A stretch of 64,000 nucleotides of DNA from an uncultured Treponema sp. Its GTDB lineage: Bacteria > Spirochaetota > Spirochaetia > Treponematales > Treponemataceae. The stretch covers positions 1-64,000 of the forward strand of contig CALCRU010000046.1 in the NCBI GenBank assembly GCA_937894335.1, in the 5' to 3' direction. Within the stretch, counting starts at the first letter, position 1; the number at the start of each line of letters is the position of its first letter. Positions 18,001 to 27,141 of this stretch are shown here, piece by piece. The translations under genes were made by a program, and so were the position numbers. The notes under the pieces are model-generated. The model did no database searches, was not told the DNA's origin, and saw only the letters and a list, made by a program, of their open reading frames with translations.

Positions 18001-21000
18001 TGTAACAAGTTCAGACTCTTACTGGTGGCGTAACAGTGAAGACGCTCACGAAATAACTCTTGAGGCTGACAAGGGAGAGTACGAAGCAGGAGAAACAGCA
18101 ACAGTTCTTCTGAACAGCACTCTTAACAGGGGGCGCTACCTTGTAACCGTTGAACGGGAAGGAATCTTGAGCGAAGAAGTGCTTGAACTTACTCAGCCCA
18201 CAGCAACCATTACGGTTCCCATAAAGGAAAACTATGTTCCTCAGGTTTATGTAAATGTGACCACATTTGCACAGCGTAGTAAAGAAGCTCCGGCAGACTA
18301 CGATAGCAGTGACGAAGGAAAGCCTAAGTCGGTATATGGTTCGGTGAGTCTTGCAGTAAGCAGAAAGTCAAAGATATTTGACATAAGCGTAGAGCAGGAT
18401 AAAAAAACATACAGGCCTGGAAGCGATGCAAACATTACCCTTACCGCAACAAAAGACGGAAAGCCCGTTGCAAATGCGGAACTTACTCTTATGGTAGTTG
18501 ACAGGGGCGTTCTTGATTTAATTGGATATCATGTTGAAAATCCGGTTGAGCATTTTTATAACAGCGGACTCTTTGGCTCTGGTGGAATAAATGTAGACTC
18601 CTTTAACATGCTTGTTGATCCCGTAACATACGGAACATATACTCTGCCTGCAAAGGAAAGAATTCTTTATGCATTCAACCGCATGTATAAGACCATGGCA
18701 ACTGCATCCGCCGCAGATGATTCTGTCATGATGATGGACATGGCAATGGGATCCAATATGGTATACCGAGAAGAAGCGGCTGTAGAAGAAAGTCTTGAGG
18801 CAGAAGCAGATTCAGGAAGCGGCTCTTTGCAAGTAAGAAAAGACTTTAGGGCGACAGCGGTATTCCTTCCTTCCCTTACTACAGATTCAAACGGAAAGGT
18901 AACTGCATCATTTAAACTGCCAGACTCTCTTACCGAATATGTGGTGACAGTCGTAGGCGTAAAGGAACAAACATACGCTTATGCGGAAGAAGCTCTTGTT
19001 GTTGCAAATCCAATTTCTGTACGGGATGTGGAAACACGGATTCTTCGACCGGGAGATGAAGGTGAAGCCGGTGTGGTAATTACAAACATTGGCGACAGTG
19101 ACGAAAATGTAACAATTAACTTTGCAGTTTACAGTGGACTGGAAAAGACAGACTATAAACCCGAAGAAGGAGACCTTATCCGTCTTGAAGGAAAAGCTTT
19201 TGTAGCAGGCGAGTCTAAAAAAGCTGTTACTGTAAAATCTGGCGAAACGCAAACCATCATGTTCCGCACCAAGGCTGAATCTCAGGGTTGGATAACTCTT
19301 GCTTTTACAGTTTCTTCAAATGAAGTGAACGAGGTAATTTACAAGCCACTGGAAATAGAAAAGCCCTATGTGTACGAAACGGTAACTACAGTTGGTCAGA
19401 TTGATCAGGAAGAATCCAGTGCAGAGGAACGCATTGTCTTCCCCTCTGGAACTGACAACGGAAAAGGATCCTTCTACATTCAACTTGACTCCTCCCGTTT
19501 GGGAAGCCTTTCTTCGGCAGTCAACTATGTCTTCCACTATCCCTACGGATGTCTTGAGCAGCGTTCCAGTGCCGTGCTTCCTCTGGTTGCCTTTGGAGAC
19601 TACATTAGCGTGTTTAACCTGAACAGCGAAGTTGTAGATGCTGATGCAGTTGTAACAAAGGAACTCAAGGAATGGGCAAAGGTTCAGCGCAAAGACGGAG
19701 GATTCCCCTATTGGCCCGACGGTGACGAAAGTTCTCTTGCGGTAAGTCTTCGCATTGCCGAAGTAATTTCTATTGCAAAAGAACACGGAATAAAAATTCC
19801 TCTTGGACTAAATACAGACAAACTTGCTTCATACATTCAGAACGAGATAAAAGACCTTAAGGAAGAAAAATATGCATGGCGTTATCCTGAAGCATATGCA
19901 TATTATGTCCTTACTCGGCTGGGTAAAAAAGTTTCTGCATCAGACATAGAGGCGGTTGTTTCTTCTGATACTGGCGCAAGCGAGTATGCCTTTGCAGGAC
20001 TTGCCGCATTAAGCATGGGTAACAGAAAACTTGCTGACACTGCAGCTCTTAAAATAAAAAACATGATGTCACTTACTGTACGGGGTGCTTCGTTCCAACA
20101 GAATTCTCCCTGGTACGGATGGTACTTCTACAACGGAAACTCAGAACGGTATGCCCTTGCGCTTCATCTGTTTACAAAACTAAATGCGGAAGATATTTAC
20201 AACGGACATCTTGTTTACGAAATACTCCAGCTGCAAAAGGCGGGTAACGGATGGTGGCAGTCTACGGCAACTACAAGCCGTGTACTGATTGCGCTTGAAG
20301 CCTACATAAAGACAAACAACCTTGAAAAGACAAACCTTACTGCAGAAGTTCTTTTGGGCGGAGCTTCTGTCTTAAGCGGAAAGTTTGTTGGCGTTGGTGC
20401 ACAGCCTGTTGACCGCACCATGGATTTTGCCTTACTGAATGAAAAGGGCGTTTCCTTTGACAGCGAGATTCCTCTTGAGGTAACAAAAAACGGAAAGGGC
20501 CAACTTTTTTACACTGCAAGCCTAACCTATGCACTTCCTGCACAGGAGCAGAAGGCACGGGACGAAGGTTTGTGTGTCTATGTTGAAATAACCGATGCAC
20601 GCACTGGAGAAAAAGTGGAAGCTGGAAAGTTAAAGAGCGGAGTAATCTACCGGGAGAAAGTATATGTTACGACGACAAAAGAAAGGACATTTGTTGCCCT
20701 TCGTGCCCCCGTTCCAGCTGGCGCACAGATTCTGAACGGAGCCTTTGTTACAACTGCGACAGTTCCCGCTTTGGAAAAAAATACTGCGGATCGTAATTCT
20801 TACTGGTGGAGGAGCCGCATGAGCCACCAGGATGTGTACGATGCAGAGATACGCTGCTTCTGGAACTACATGGGAATAGGAAACCAAAGTTTTGAATTCC
20901 TATTCCGTGCAGAAAGGAGCGGTACTTACCAGACGCCTGCAACCCTTGCCGAATGCATGTACGAACCAGAGGTGTTTGGACGAAGCGATGGTGCTGTCTG

Positions 21001-21013
21001 GACAATTGAGTAG
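15086..21013 (+). CDS. Alpha-2-macroglobulin family lipoprotein (copy 1)
   Basis: The 1975-residue protein has a lipoprotein signal with lipobox LFGSC (Cys20), so it should be anchored in the periplasm. Multiple macroglobulin-like beta domains follow, then the internal thioester motif CLEQ at 1489-1492 within YPYGCLEQ, and a C-terminal receptor-binding-like domain. Bacterial members trap proteases that cleave the bait region. Here the presumed bait (about residues 1137-1254, after VDRGVLDL) is long and contains a Met-rich run, six Met in thirteen residues near 1213-1225. It is a close paralogue of the gene at 53636 but is not next to a pbpC. GAGG (15071) may be a distant ribosome-binding site. 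Confidence 0.93.
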   Translation: MNKISCSAMAFMAAALFGSCSTMGTDGSNEVTDTPRDTSFYVESVFPQGELSSSVSFPSIQIQFSEPVVALKKLGEPSSTSDVVTISPSVNGVFRWYGTSLLSFDCSDALIPQKEYTITINKNARSITGTPVSGDLVYTFRTEELALRSIEPGYTARKEKKIYLNSQDILPEYAKDIAVSFGNKVNGKVVSKYILVSDEKSKKDYPFTFEQIDDKTLLLHVKDSFPRDTELKVVLKEGAIPDEDCIATSKEQARTFHTLRPFKHEHTAGTSTLTISFNHRIKEGQEKSIYRALHFSSTMEIGEESVEIYGNTIFIKDIPVTYGDEYSVRLEPSTVCDIYDQICKEEVSYSVTVPDADSYASYKDGSFVILESQFEPNRAFEFQNVLEDSTYTLTAISGVTDSYKAGKKKTFALEATEENKNRRVIQAVPLSDFLEKTGGSYRGAVKFESNAFYLPYYEAKKREAFTTSSYIQVTDLGVTVRTAWNKTDVMVSHMSDGSAVKNASVTIRQVSRNNNESHDDINEKMLLSKGRELCSGKTSDDGLAVLYFNDEDSYSTSKYIEVKTEDDRVVIPLSTWRTFYYGTDISNGDVIVPVSSQTRGETQIFSDRMLYRPGETAEVKVIDRIRTPGGVYQTYTGPYEINFVDNTWNSKRKVYGSSSGNTGAQGTASAQWKLPEDLVPGSYYVEYRRTDGSNYKSVTSLMVQFFERVRFQANAEVTPVVYIRGDAITATVNASYLGGGSLAGGSVHADWTRSISSFAPAGEKFEGFTFGPLGYDWYWRNDADEEESFYAQEDASLSADGSARLSCQTGSGQKAGSPYYYSLEAQVIDAGNQMIAARTGTIVHPAKFYIGLSGIQNIKGFAKKGQELEFEYLFATPEGSVPSLTEFSFAKKVEWELRRKEWEEVPYTDDYGYEQTRWEEKTVVEQKGSFAVKNAEKIEKLLLTPKEGGRYLLVMQTEDSKGNVVKTERSFYVTSSDSYWWRNSEDAHEITLEADKGEYEAGETATVLLNSTLNRGRYLVTVEREGILSEEVLELTQPTATITVPIKENYVPQVYVNVTTFAQRSKEAPADYDSSDEGKPKSVYGSVSLAVSRKSKIFDISVEQDKKTYRPGSDANITLTATKDGKPVANAELTLMVVDRGVLDLIGYHVENPVEHFYNSGLFGSGGINVDSFNMLVDPVTYGTYTLPAKERILYAFNRMYKTMATASAADDSVMMMDMAMGSNMVYREEAAVEESLEAEADSGSGSLQVRKDFRATAVFLPSLTTDSNGKVTASFKLPDSLTEYVVTVVGVKEQTYAYAEEALVVANPISVRDVETRILRPGDEGEAGVVITNIGDSDENVTINFAVYSGLEKTDYKPEEGDLIRLEGKAFVAGESKKAVTVKSGETQTIMFRTKAESQGWITLAFTVSSNEVNEVIYKPLEIEKPYVYETVTTVGQIDQEESSAEERIVFPSGTDNGKGSFYIQLDSSRLGSLSSAVNYVFHYPYGCLEQRSSAVLPLVAFGDYISVFNLNSEVVDADAVVTKELKEWAKVQRKDGGFPYWPDGDESSLAVSLRIAEVISIAKEHGIKIPLGLNTDKLASYIQNEIKDLKEEKYAWRYPEAYAYYVLTRLGKKVSASDIEAVVSSDTGASEYAFAGLAALSMGNRKLADTAALKIKNMMSLTVRGASFQQNSPWYGWYFYNGNSERYALALHLFTKLNAEDIYNGHLVYEILQLQKAGNGWWQSTATTSRVLIALEAYIKTNNLEKTNLTAEVLLGGASVLSGKFVGVGAQPVDRTMDFALLNEKGVSFDSEIPLEVTKNGKGQLFYTASLTYALPAQEQKARDEGLCVYVEITDARTGEKVEAGKLKSGVIYREKVYVTTTKERTFVALRAPVPAGAQILNGAFVTTATVPALEKNTADRNSYWWRSRMSHQDVYDAEIRCFWNYMGIGNQSFEFLFRAERSGTYQTPATLAECMYEPEVFGRSDGAVWTIE

Positions 21014-21022
21014 GATGAATAA

Positions 21023-21070
21023 AGGGACTGTCATAATGAAATGTACTTCATAAGGCAGTCTCTTTTTTTT
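21023..21070 (+). terminator. Rho-independent terminator after alpha-2-macroglobulin copy 1
   Basis: AGGGACTGTC (21023-21032) pairs, with G-T wobbles, with GGCAGTCTCT (21054-21063), and a run of T follows. An inner ATGAA/TTCAT stem strengthens it. The T run overlaps the stop codon of the convergent lipoprotein gene. Confidence 0.75.
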
Positions 21071-24000
21071 ATTCCGTGCGTTTTATGTTGTAGGTGTATA
21101 TGGATGAACCTGTGCCATTAGAATTTGTTACGGTTATGTAGACTTTGTTTATTCCTATTGTAAAGCCTGTACTTCCATTAATTTTCCACTTCGTCAAATC
21201 AGTTGTGTCTCGAGTTGCAGTGCATGTTATCTCGTTTCCATCTGCATCTTCTCCAGTTGCCGTAATGTTCTGGTCGCTTGAGAAAGTTGTTAAATCAATA
21301 CTCCAGCCCGTAGCATAATCACCAGTAATATTATCGGATTCATATTCGTATGTGCCGGGAGTTGTTTCTCCTGCATCATCTAGAGTAGCGAGTTCTGTGC
21401 CTGCGTATAGAAGTCTGAAAATGTATTTTCTTTCAAGAGTATTGTCTTTTGAAACAATGCTTATTGTATATGCAATCGAATTGCTAAAGAATTCACCAGA
21501 AGAAAGAGAGCCGTTTACATCAGCAGTAAAAGTTATGCTTCCTGTTCCTGTCTTTTTTGTTACAAATCCAGAGCCGTCTTCCCAAATTTGCAATTTAACT
21601 GTTGAACTTGAATTTAGCGCCGTTGCCGTTATGGTTGGAAGTGAATCCGTTGTCGTTACAAGGTAGTTGAAGTTGCCTGAGTCAGGCCATGTTACGGAAG
21701 CCCCAGAAACTTTTGCAATGTTTCTGTAAATGTCCTCATCAAATACCTGTTCCGTTCTGCCTGCAAGAGTATTTAAATTTGTAATGGTCTCCCACTTTGT
21801 TGCACTGCTCACTGTAAGAGATTCAAGCCTAGACTCTGAGTCGCAGTCCTTGGTAACAGTTACCGTATACACCTTGTCTACTGCACTTGGTGATGTGTTG
21901 CTTACAGTTATGGTAAGCACGGTTGTACCTTCGGGAATCATTGTTGTTGCATCGCCCAAAGTTATTACCCAGTCTGTAGGATATGTCGAGTCCCGTGTTG
22001 CTGTTACCGGAATTGCTCCCGTGGGATAGTTGTTTGCAACTTCTGTTGACGCTGCGCTTACGGTAATGGTTGCTGTCTTGCTCTTTGTTACGGCTTTAAA
22101 GCCTATGGTCTTTGTGTTGTCCGTAGACTTGAGTGAAACTTTTAGCGCATTATTTAAATTTAGCGAACTAGAATTTACATCTGTTTGGCTTTGAAGTTTA
22201 AGGGAATCAAGTTCCGTATTTGTTGAGTCAGGCTTTGACAGGGTAAATACGGTTGGCGTTCCGTTTACATAAAGCGTAATTGTTGAGTTGCCTATGTATT
22301 TGTCATCAGTTAAACCTGTAAGTGTAAATGCCTTGTATGTCTTTTCGTCAAATGCGGAGTTGTCTTCATATGTTTCTTCTGTTGTAGTTCCCGTCGTTTT
22401 TGTTCCACCAGGTTCAGTAAGTTCGTATGTTACGGCAGCGTGTTTGTTTGCCGTGCGTACATAGAATGTAAGTTTGTCCGTGTATACATTGATGTTGGTG
22501 TCGTCGTTGTTTAGAAGTCTTGCGTTTGAGTCCAAATTGGCGGCATCTGCAAAGGCATTGCTCTTTCCTTTTTCAAGAGTCTGCTTTGTCGTGTTAGTTT
22601 TTGTTTCCTTTGCGGTAATGTAAACTGTTTCAATGACAGTGTTTCCTGCATCGGGTTTTTTTGCGGTAAGGGTGTAGTATTTTATTGTTGTGCCGTCTTC
22701 TGCAGTTACCTTTATCCACAACTTTTTTACAAGTTCCGTGCTATCTGTGTCTTCTGCGTTAAAGTCAACCTGCATTCCTGCTGTCTTGTCGTAGGCCTGC
22801 CATCCGCTAGAAGGAGTCGGTGCTGAATCTGATGATGTGGTTGTCCATGTAACGGTAGCCCTCTTGTGGAAGGGAACAATGTAGTATGTAAGTTGGGTAA
22901 TGTCGCGAACATAGTCTGCACTAAGCTGAACTGAACCGTAATCTTTTTCAGGCGTAACAGCTCTGTCGCTTGCGCTTAGCAGTTTGTAATATGTTCCCCA
23001 GTCGCCGTATTTTATGTCATTAGGAGCATCATCTGAATCTACAACGGAAGTTCCTATTGGTGAACCGGAAAGGGTCTTTAATCCGGCGTTTGTTTTTTCA
23101 ATAGTGCCTGTAATGGATTCTCCCGTAATCTTGTATCCGAACTTGCGCAAAGAGGTGTCTGAGCTCTGAGGCTTTTTAATGTTAATTTTGTAAGTGCGTT
23201 CAATTTGTGCGCTGTCCTTTGTGGTAATGCATAAGGGACGATTTCCTCCTGCAGATTCAAAGACATAGGTTTTTTCTGTCTTTACCGTACGGATTGTTCC
23301 GTCTGCAAGAGATTTGTGAATGTCTTCCTCCGCTCCTGGTGCGTACTCTATGGAAACTAAAGTTACTCCGCTGGGAATGTCTAAGTTAATCTGAATGTCT
23401 CCAACATCTTCGTTTACCCAGTAGAGTTTGCTGTCTGCGGTATAGTCATCTGTCTTAGGGTCAAAAACAATATCCTGATAAACTTCTGGTTCTGCTTCCA
23501 TGCCATCGGGTAGTTCGTCTGCGCTTAGGGGAAGGGCTGTAAAGGACAGGTTGCGGATTTGTGCTATGGTTCCAGTTCCTGCGTCTGCGTCATAGACAAA
23601 GGGTTTTGAAATTGTAACGCTGTACTGCCTTGAATAGTGGGGGTCGTCTGCGATGATTGTTGCGGTAACTTTTGTTTTTCCGTAGGGCAGAATTGCACTT
23701 GCATAAGTGGTATCTGACTTTGGACTTATGCTTACTGTCTTTGGAGTGCATTCTGTGTATGTTGCGCCCGCCTCAGAGGTTGCCTGTTCTGTGCTTGAAA
23801 TCTGTTCCGCCTTCCATGTTACATTTGCCCATTTGTCCTGAGTAAAGCATCTGAATTCTACGCTGTCGTCTGCGCTTACAAAGGAATTGGCGATTGTATA
23901 TTCTTCTGTATCTGGGTCAAAGTCTGCAATCTGGTTTGCAGAAGGTGCGGTTGCCTTTATTACTACAAGTCCTTCCGTTAAAATTGATGATGTGTCGCTG

Positions 24001-24137
24001 GAAGATGGTGAGAGTATGCTGTCGTTGCCAGTCTTTTGAGAGTTGTCGTTATTATAAATGTTCGTCAGTACATTGGAGCATCCAACGAGGAGTGCCGAGA
24101 GAAAAACTGTTACTGCAAGTGTAAGTAATTTTTTCAT
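21069..24137 (-). CDS. Large lipoprotein with cadherin-like beta-sandwich repeats
   Basis: The 1022-residue protein has a lipobox LLVGC (Cys20). The rest is Thr/Ser/Asp-rich beta structure built of about five or six units. Each unit ends in a strand such as YSVTISKP, YKINIKKP, YTLTAKKP, FTLSKPD or YTVTVTKD, then opens with an Leu-x-x-Leu strand such as LDSLKLQS or LESLTVSS. This pattern is that of cadherin-like beta-sandwich domains (Pfam PF12733 type) common in spirochaete surface proteins. A ribosome-binding site AGGAGG lies in the 8 bp between it and the upstream outer-membrane gene, so the two form an operon. It is likely surface or periplasmic with an adhesive or structural role, which is inference. 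Confidence 0.8.
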   Translation of the reverse strand: MKKLLTLAVTVFLSALLVGCSNVLTNIYNNDNSQKTGNDSILSPSSSDTSSILTEGLVVIKATAPSANQIADFDPDTEEYTIANSFVSADDSVEFRCFTQDKWANVTWKAEQISSTEQATSEAGATYTECTPKTVSISPKSDTTYASAILPYGKTKVTATIIADDPHYSRQYSVTISKPFVYDADAGTGTIAQIRNLSFTALPLSADELPDGMEAEPEVYQDIVFDPKTDDYTADSKLYWVNEDVGDIQINLDIPSGVTLVSIEYAPGAEEDIHKSLADGTIRTVKTEKTYVFESAGGNRPLCITTKDSAQIERTYKINIKKPQSSDTSLRKFGYKITGESITGTIEKTNAGLKTLSGSPIGTSVVDSDDAPNDIKYGDWGTYYKLLSASDRAVTPEKDYGSVQLSADYVRDITQLTYYIVPFHKRATVTWTTTSSDSAPTPSSGWQAYDKTAGMQVDFNAEDTDSTELVKKLWIKVTAEDGTTIKYYTLTAKKPDAGNTVIETVYITAKETKTNTTKQTLEKGKSNAFADAANLDSNARLLNNDDTNINVYTDKLTFYVRTANKHAAVTYELTEPGGTKTTGTTTEETYEDNSAFDEKTYKAFTLTGLTDDKYIGNSTITLYVNGTPTVFTLSKPDSTNTELDSLKLQSQTDVNSSSLNLNNALKVSLKSTDNTKTIGFKAVTKSKTATITVSAASTEVANNYPTGAIPVTATRDSTYPTDWVITLGDATTMIPEGTTVLTITVSNTSPSAVDKVYTVTVTKDCDSESRLESLTVSSATKWETITNLNTLAGRTEQVFDEDIYRNIAKVSGASVTWPDSGNFNYLVTTTDSLPTITATALNSSSTVKLQIWEDGSGFVTKKTGTGSITFTADVNGSLSSGEFFSNSIAYTISIVSKDNTLERKYIFRLLYAGTELATLDDAGETTPGTYEYESDNITGDYATGWSIDLTTFSSDQNITATGEDADGNEITCTATRDTTDLTKWKINGSTGFTIGINKVYITVTNSNGTGSSIYTYNIKRTE

Positions 24138-24145
24138 GCTTCCTC

Positions 24146-25468
24146 CTATTTCTGTATTATAATCTCTATTTGAGTTTTTAGGCTAGATGAAGAAAGAATT
24201 TTTACTGATTCCGCAGAGGCTCCTCGGGAAAGGGCTTCCTGCCAGACCTGCTGAGCTTCCTGTGTGGTCTCTGCATAGACTGTAACCGATGCTTTTGCAT
24301 TTTGTCCAAGGCTTTTTGCAAGGGCATTAAATGTTTCATCTCTGTCTTCTTCTGGCAGATTAAGGTAAATGTGGAAAAGTGAATCTGACTCTTTGTTCTG
24401 GACGATTCCCGTAGTAACTTTTGTCTGTGTTCCAATCATCTGCTGACCGTTTCTTGTTCTGTCTTCTTCTTGAGGCACAAGCATAAAGCGTATGGTGTAG
24501 TTCTGCATGGAGATAAGGGGAATGCCACCGTCTGTGCTTCCGTCCCATGTAATTTTTCCAGGAACAGAGCCGCTTCCTTCCCAGGACTTGCAGACGCTTC
24601 CATCTTCGTCCAAAACTTCAACCTGCCAGCGATCGCTTTTGTATTCAAGATATTCGTAGGAAAGAGCAATTTCCAGTCCGCCGTTCTTTGCGCTTGAGGG
24701 AACAAACTGCGTCTTTGGAGAAACGGAAACATTTGCAACCGCCGGTCCCCATGTGCCTATGCTCTTCTTGTAACGGGAAGCTCCCCCTTCCTGTATGGAA
24801 CGAACAATGCTTCCAGGGTAAATCCTAACTCCTGCATATGCCCTTGGAAACGAAACAAAAGAAATGCCTGCAAGGGAATCAAGGAAGACAGTGTAGTCTG
24901 CCCCAATGTAGGGAATAATCCAGTCCCTGCCAAACCAGAGTGAAATTTCAAAAGACATTTTTGCTACAAGGGCAAGTCCTTCTGGGTCAGGGAATTCTAT
25001 TTTTGAAATTAGATCGTCATCTTTTGCCCTTGTTGAAGTGTAGAACGAAGCGTTTACAAAATTTACTCCTACGCCAAGTCCGGGAACAAATTCTAGCCAG
25101 CGTGGAAGAAAATTCCATGTCGCTTTGTTAAGCACTTTCTGAACCCTTAGCATAAGGATGTTGTTGTTAAAGGTTACTAGCAGATTGTTTTGGTCCGCAG
25201 ACTCCTGCCACATGTCACGAGTAACTTCCAGACCAAACATCCATCCGCCAAAGTTAAGACCCATTCCAGCAGAAAAATTTGCTCCGTAAGTCATAAGGTC
25301 GTAGCGCTTGAATTCGGTGCTAAAAAATCCCAAAGGGAAGGAAATGCCGCCGTTGCTTTCTATGTAAAAGTGATTTTCCTGCACCACATTATCACCCTCT
25401 GCAAAAATCGGAGGTGCAAAAAGCGTGAGAAATAAAACTGATGTAACAGCAAAAAAGCGACACTTCAT
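24146..25468 (-). CDS. Outer-membrane beta-barrel protein with FlgD-like Ig segment
   Basis: The 440-residue protein has a signal peptide (FAVTSVLFLTLFAPPIFA) and then amphipathic strands typical of an OmpA/OprF-like barrel (about 30-230). A FlgD-like Ig segment follows, with KSWEGSGSVPGKITWDGSTDGG-type residues near 310-330 that read as a bacterial Ig/FlgD fold. The C-terminal ~80 residues (starting LNLPEEDRDE) look like a degenerate OmpA-like peptidoglycan-binding domain, lacking a clear consensus. An open frame continues to 25528, but Met at 25468 is the start that gives a signal peptide. It probably forms an operon with the lipoprotein at 21069. Confidence 0.75.
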   Translation of the reverse strand: MKCRFFAVTSVLFLTLFAPPIFAEGDNVVQENHFYIESNGGISFPLGFFSTEFKRYDLMTYGANFSAGMGLNFGGWMFGLEVTRDMWQESADQNNLLVTFNNNILMLRVQKVLNKATWNFLPRWLEFVPGLGVGVNFVNASFYTSTRAKDDDLISKIEFPDPEGLALVAKMSFEISLWFGRDWIIPYIGADYTVFLDSLAGISFVSFPRAYAGVRIYPGSIVRSIQEGGASRYKKSIGTWGPAVANVSVSPKTQFVPSSAKNGGLEIALSYEYLEYKSDRWQVEVLDEDGSVCKSWEGSGSVPGKITWDGSTDGGIPLISMQNYTIRFMLVPQEEDRTRNGQQMIGTQTKVTTGIVQNKESDSLFHIYLNLPEEDRDETFNALAKSLGQNAKASVTVYAETTQEAQQVWQEALSRGASAESVKILSSSSLKTQIEIIIQK

Positions 25469-25494
25469 CCCTTCCAATATCGGCAAATTCTCGC

Positions 25495-25500
25495 TATAAT
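25495..25500 (+). promoter_or_regulatory. -10 element upstream of the sodium:solute symporter
   Basis: A perfect TATAAT lies 30 bp before the ATG at 25531. A second TATAGG lies nearer (25517-25522). The 62 bp between this gene and the divergent outer-membrane gene must hold both promoters. Confidence 0.35.
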
Positions 25501-25530
25501 ATAAGACAGATTTTTGTATAGGGTACATGT

Positions 25531-27084
25531 ATGATAAGTAAAATTCTTCTACTGATTATCTTCTTTGCTGTATTCGTCTGCGTGGGAATTCTCTGCAGGA
25601 AGCAGAGTACCGATGTAAACGGATTTGTTCTTGGAGGACGCTCTGTTGGTCCTTGGCTTACTGCCTTTGCGTACGGAACTTCGTATTTTTCTGCCGTTAT
25701 TTTTGTAGGTTACGCAGGTCAGTTTGGATGGAGTTTTGGTCTTGCTTCCACATGGATTGGTTTGGGTAACGCATTCATTGGTTCTCTTTTGCCTTGGGCA
25801 ATTCTTGGACGACGCACCAGAATCATGACTCAGCATCTAAACTCAAAGACAATGCCTGACTTTTTTGGTCAGCGTTACGACTCTAAAGGATTAAAGATTG
25901 CCGCTTCTGCAATTACCTTTTTGTTTTTAATTCCATACACGGCTTCCCTCTTTAACGGACTTTCTCGTCTCTTCCGCATGGCATTCAACATTGACTACGC
26001 AGTTTGCGTTGTGGTAATGGCTGTGCTTACTGCTGTCTATGTTATTGTAGGCGGATACATGGCAACTGCCGTAAACGATTTTATTCAGGGCATAGTAATG
26101 CTTGTGGGAATTGTTGCGGTAATTCTTGCGGTACTTTCCAAGCACGGCGGATTCATGCAGTCTGTAATAGAGATGTCCAAAATAGACAGCGGAGAACTTC
26201 AGGGCGGATTTGTTTCCTTCTTTGGACCTCAGCCTCTGTATCTGCTGGTGGTAGTTCTGCTTACTTCTTTGGGAACATGGGGTCTTCCTCAGATGGTAGG
26301 AAAATTCTATGCCATTAAAAATGAAGAGTCCATTAAGATAGGTACGCTAATTTCTACAGTGTTTGCAATCATTGTTGCTGGAGGATGCTACTTCCTTGGA
26401 GGATTTGGCCGTCTCTTTACCACACAGGAAGCGGTAAGTGCGGAAGGTTTTGACAGTATTGTTCCAACCATGCTTTCTGGTCTTTCGGACATTCTTATTG
26501 GTGTTGTGCTCATCCTTGTCCTTTCTGCCTCCATGTCTACTCTTTCTTCTCTGGTGCTTACTTCCAGTTCAACTTTAACTTTGGACTTCCTTGGCTCATT
26601 CAAAAAGAAAAAGGCTGAAGAAAAAAGCAACATGCTTACCATGCGCATTTTTGTTGCAGTGTTCATAATAATTTCTGCAGTGATTGCGATTGTTCAGGCA
26701 AAGAGTAGGGTAACATTTATTGCCCAGCTTATGGGAATTTCTTGGGGTGCGCTTTCTGGTTCATTCCTTGCTCCATTCCTTTACGGTCTTTACTGGAAAA
26801 AGACAAGCCGTGCAAGTGTTGTGGCATCTTTTGTGTTTGGAACGGTTGTCATGATTGTTCAGCTCTGCATTTCCTTGGGATGGATTCATGTGGGAGGAAC
26901 CTTCCTTACATTCATCTTTAAGAACTCCCTGTATTCTGGCGTCTTCTGCATGCTAGCTTCAATTGTAATTGTTCCGCTGGTAAGCCTTGTTTCGCAAAAG
27001 ACAAAACCAGCTGGCGTGGAGCAGATGTTTGCCTGCTACGATACAAAAGTTCAGGCGAGTGCAAAGGAAGTTCTTTCGGAATAG
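25531..27084 (+). CDS. Sodium:solute symporter family transporter
   Basis: The 517-residue protein has about thirteen membrane helices in the SSS (LeuT-fold) arrangement. Family-like stretches include the N-terminal FVLGGRSVGPWLTAFAYGTSYFSAV, the PYTASLFNGLSRLF helix and the conserved SMSTLSSLVLTSSSTLTLDF segment that carries the second sodium site. Such proteins import small organic solutes, for example proline, pantothenate or sugars, driven by sodium. The substrate cannot be assigned. The gene ends 57 bp before the CrtI-like oxidoreductase, which has its own promoter. Confidence 0.9.
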   Translation: MISKILLLIIFFAVFVCVGILCRKQSTDVNGFVLGGRSVGPWLTAFAYGTSYFSAVIFVGYAGQFGWSFGLASTWIGLGNAFIGSLLPWAILGRRTRIMTQHLNSKTMPDFFGQRYDSKGLKIAASAITFLFLIPYTASLFNGLSRLFRMAFNIDYAVCVVVMAVLTAVYVIVGGYMATAVNDFIQGIVMLVGIVAVILAVLSKHGGFMQSVIEMSKIDSGELQGGFVSFFGPQPLYLLVVVLLTSLGTWGLPQMVGKFYAIKNEESIKIGTLISTVFAIIVAGGCYFLGGFGRLFTTQEAVSAEGFDSIVPTMLSGLSDILIGVVLILVLSASMSTLSSLVLTSSSTLTLDFLGSFKKKKAEEKSNMLTMRIFVAVFIIISAVIAIVQAKSRVTFIAQLMGISWGALSGSFLAPFLYGLYWKKTSRASVVASFVFGTVVMIVQLCISLGWIHVGGTFLTFIFKNSLYSGVFCMLASIVIVPLVSLVSQKTKPAGVEQMFACYDTKVQASAKEVLSE

Positions 27085-27106
27085 GATGAGCTTTTCAAAG
27101 TCTTCT

Positions 27107-27141
27107 TTGCAAACTGTAGCGCTTTATGGTACACTGACTGC
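27107..27141 (+). promoter_or_regulatory. Leaderless-type promoter of the oxidoreductase-CDF-phosphatase operon
   Basis: TTGCAA (27107-27112), a 17-bp spacer and TACACT (27130-27135) are followed by six bases and the ATG at 27142. There is no ribosome-binding site. Confidence 0.6.
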
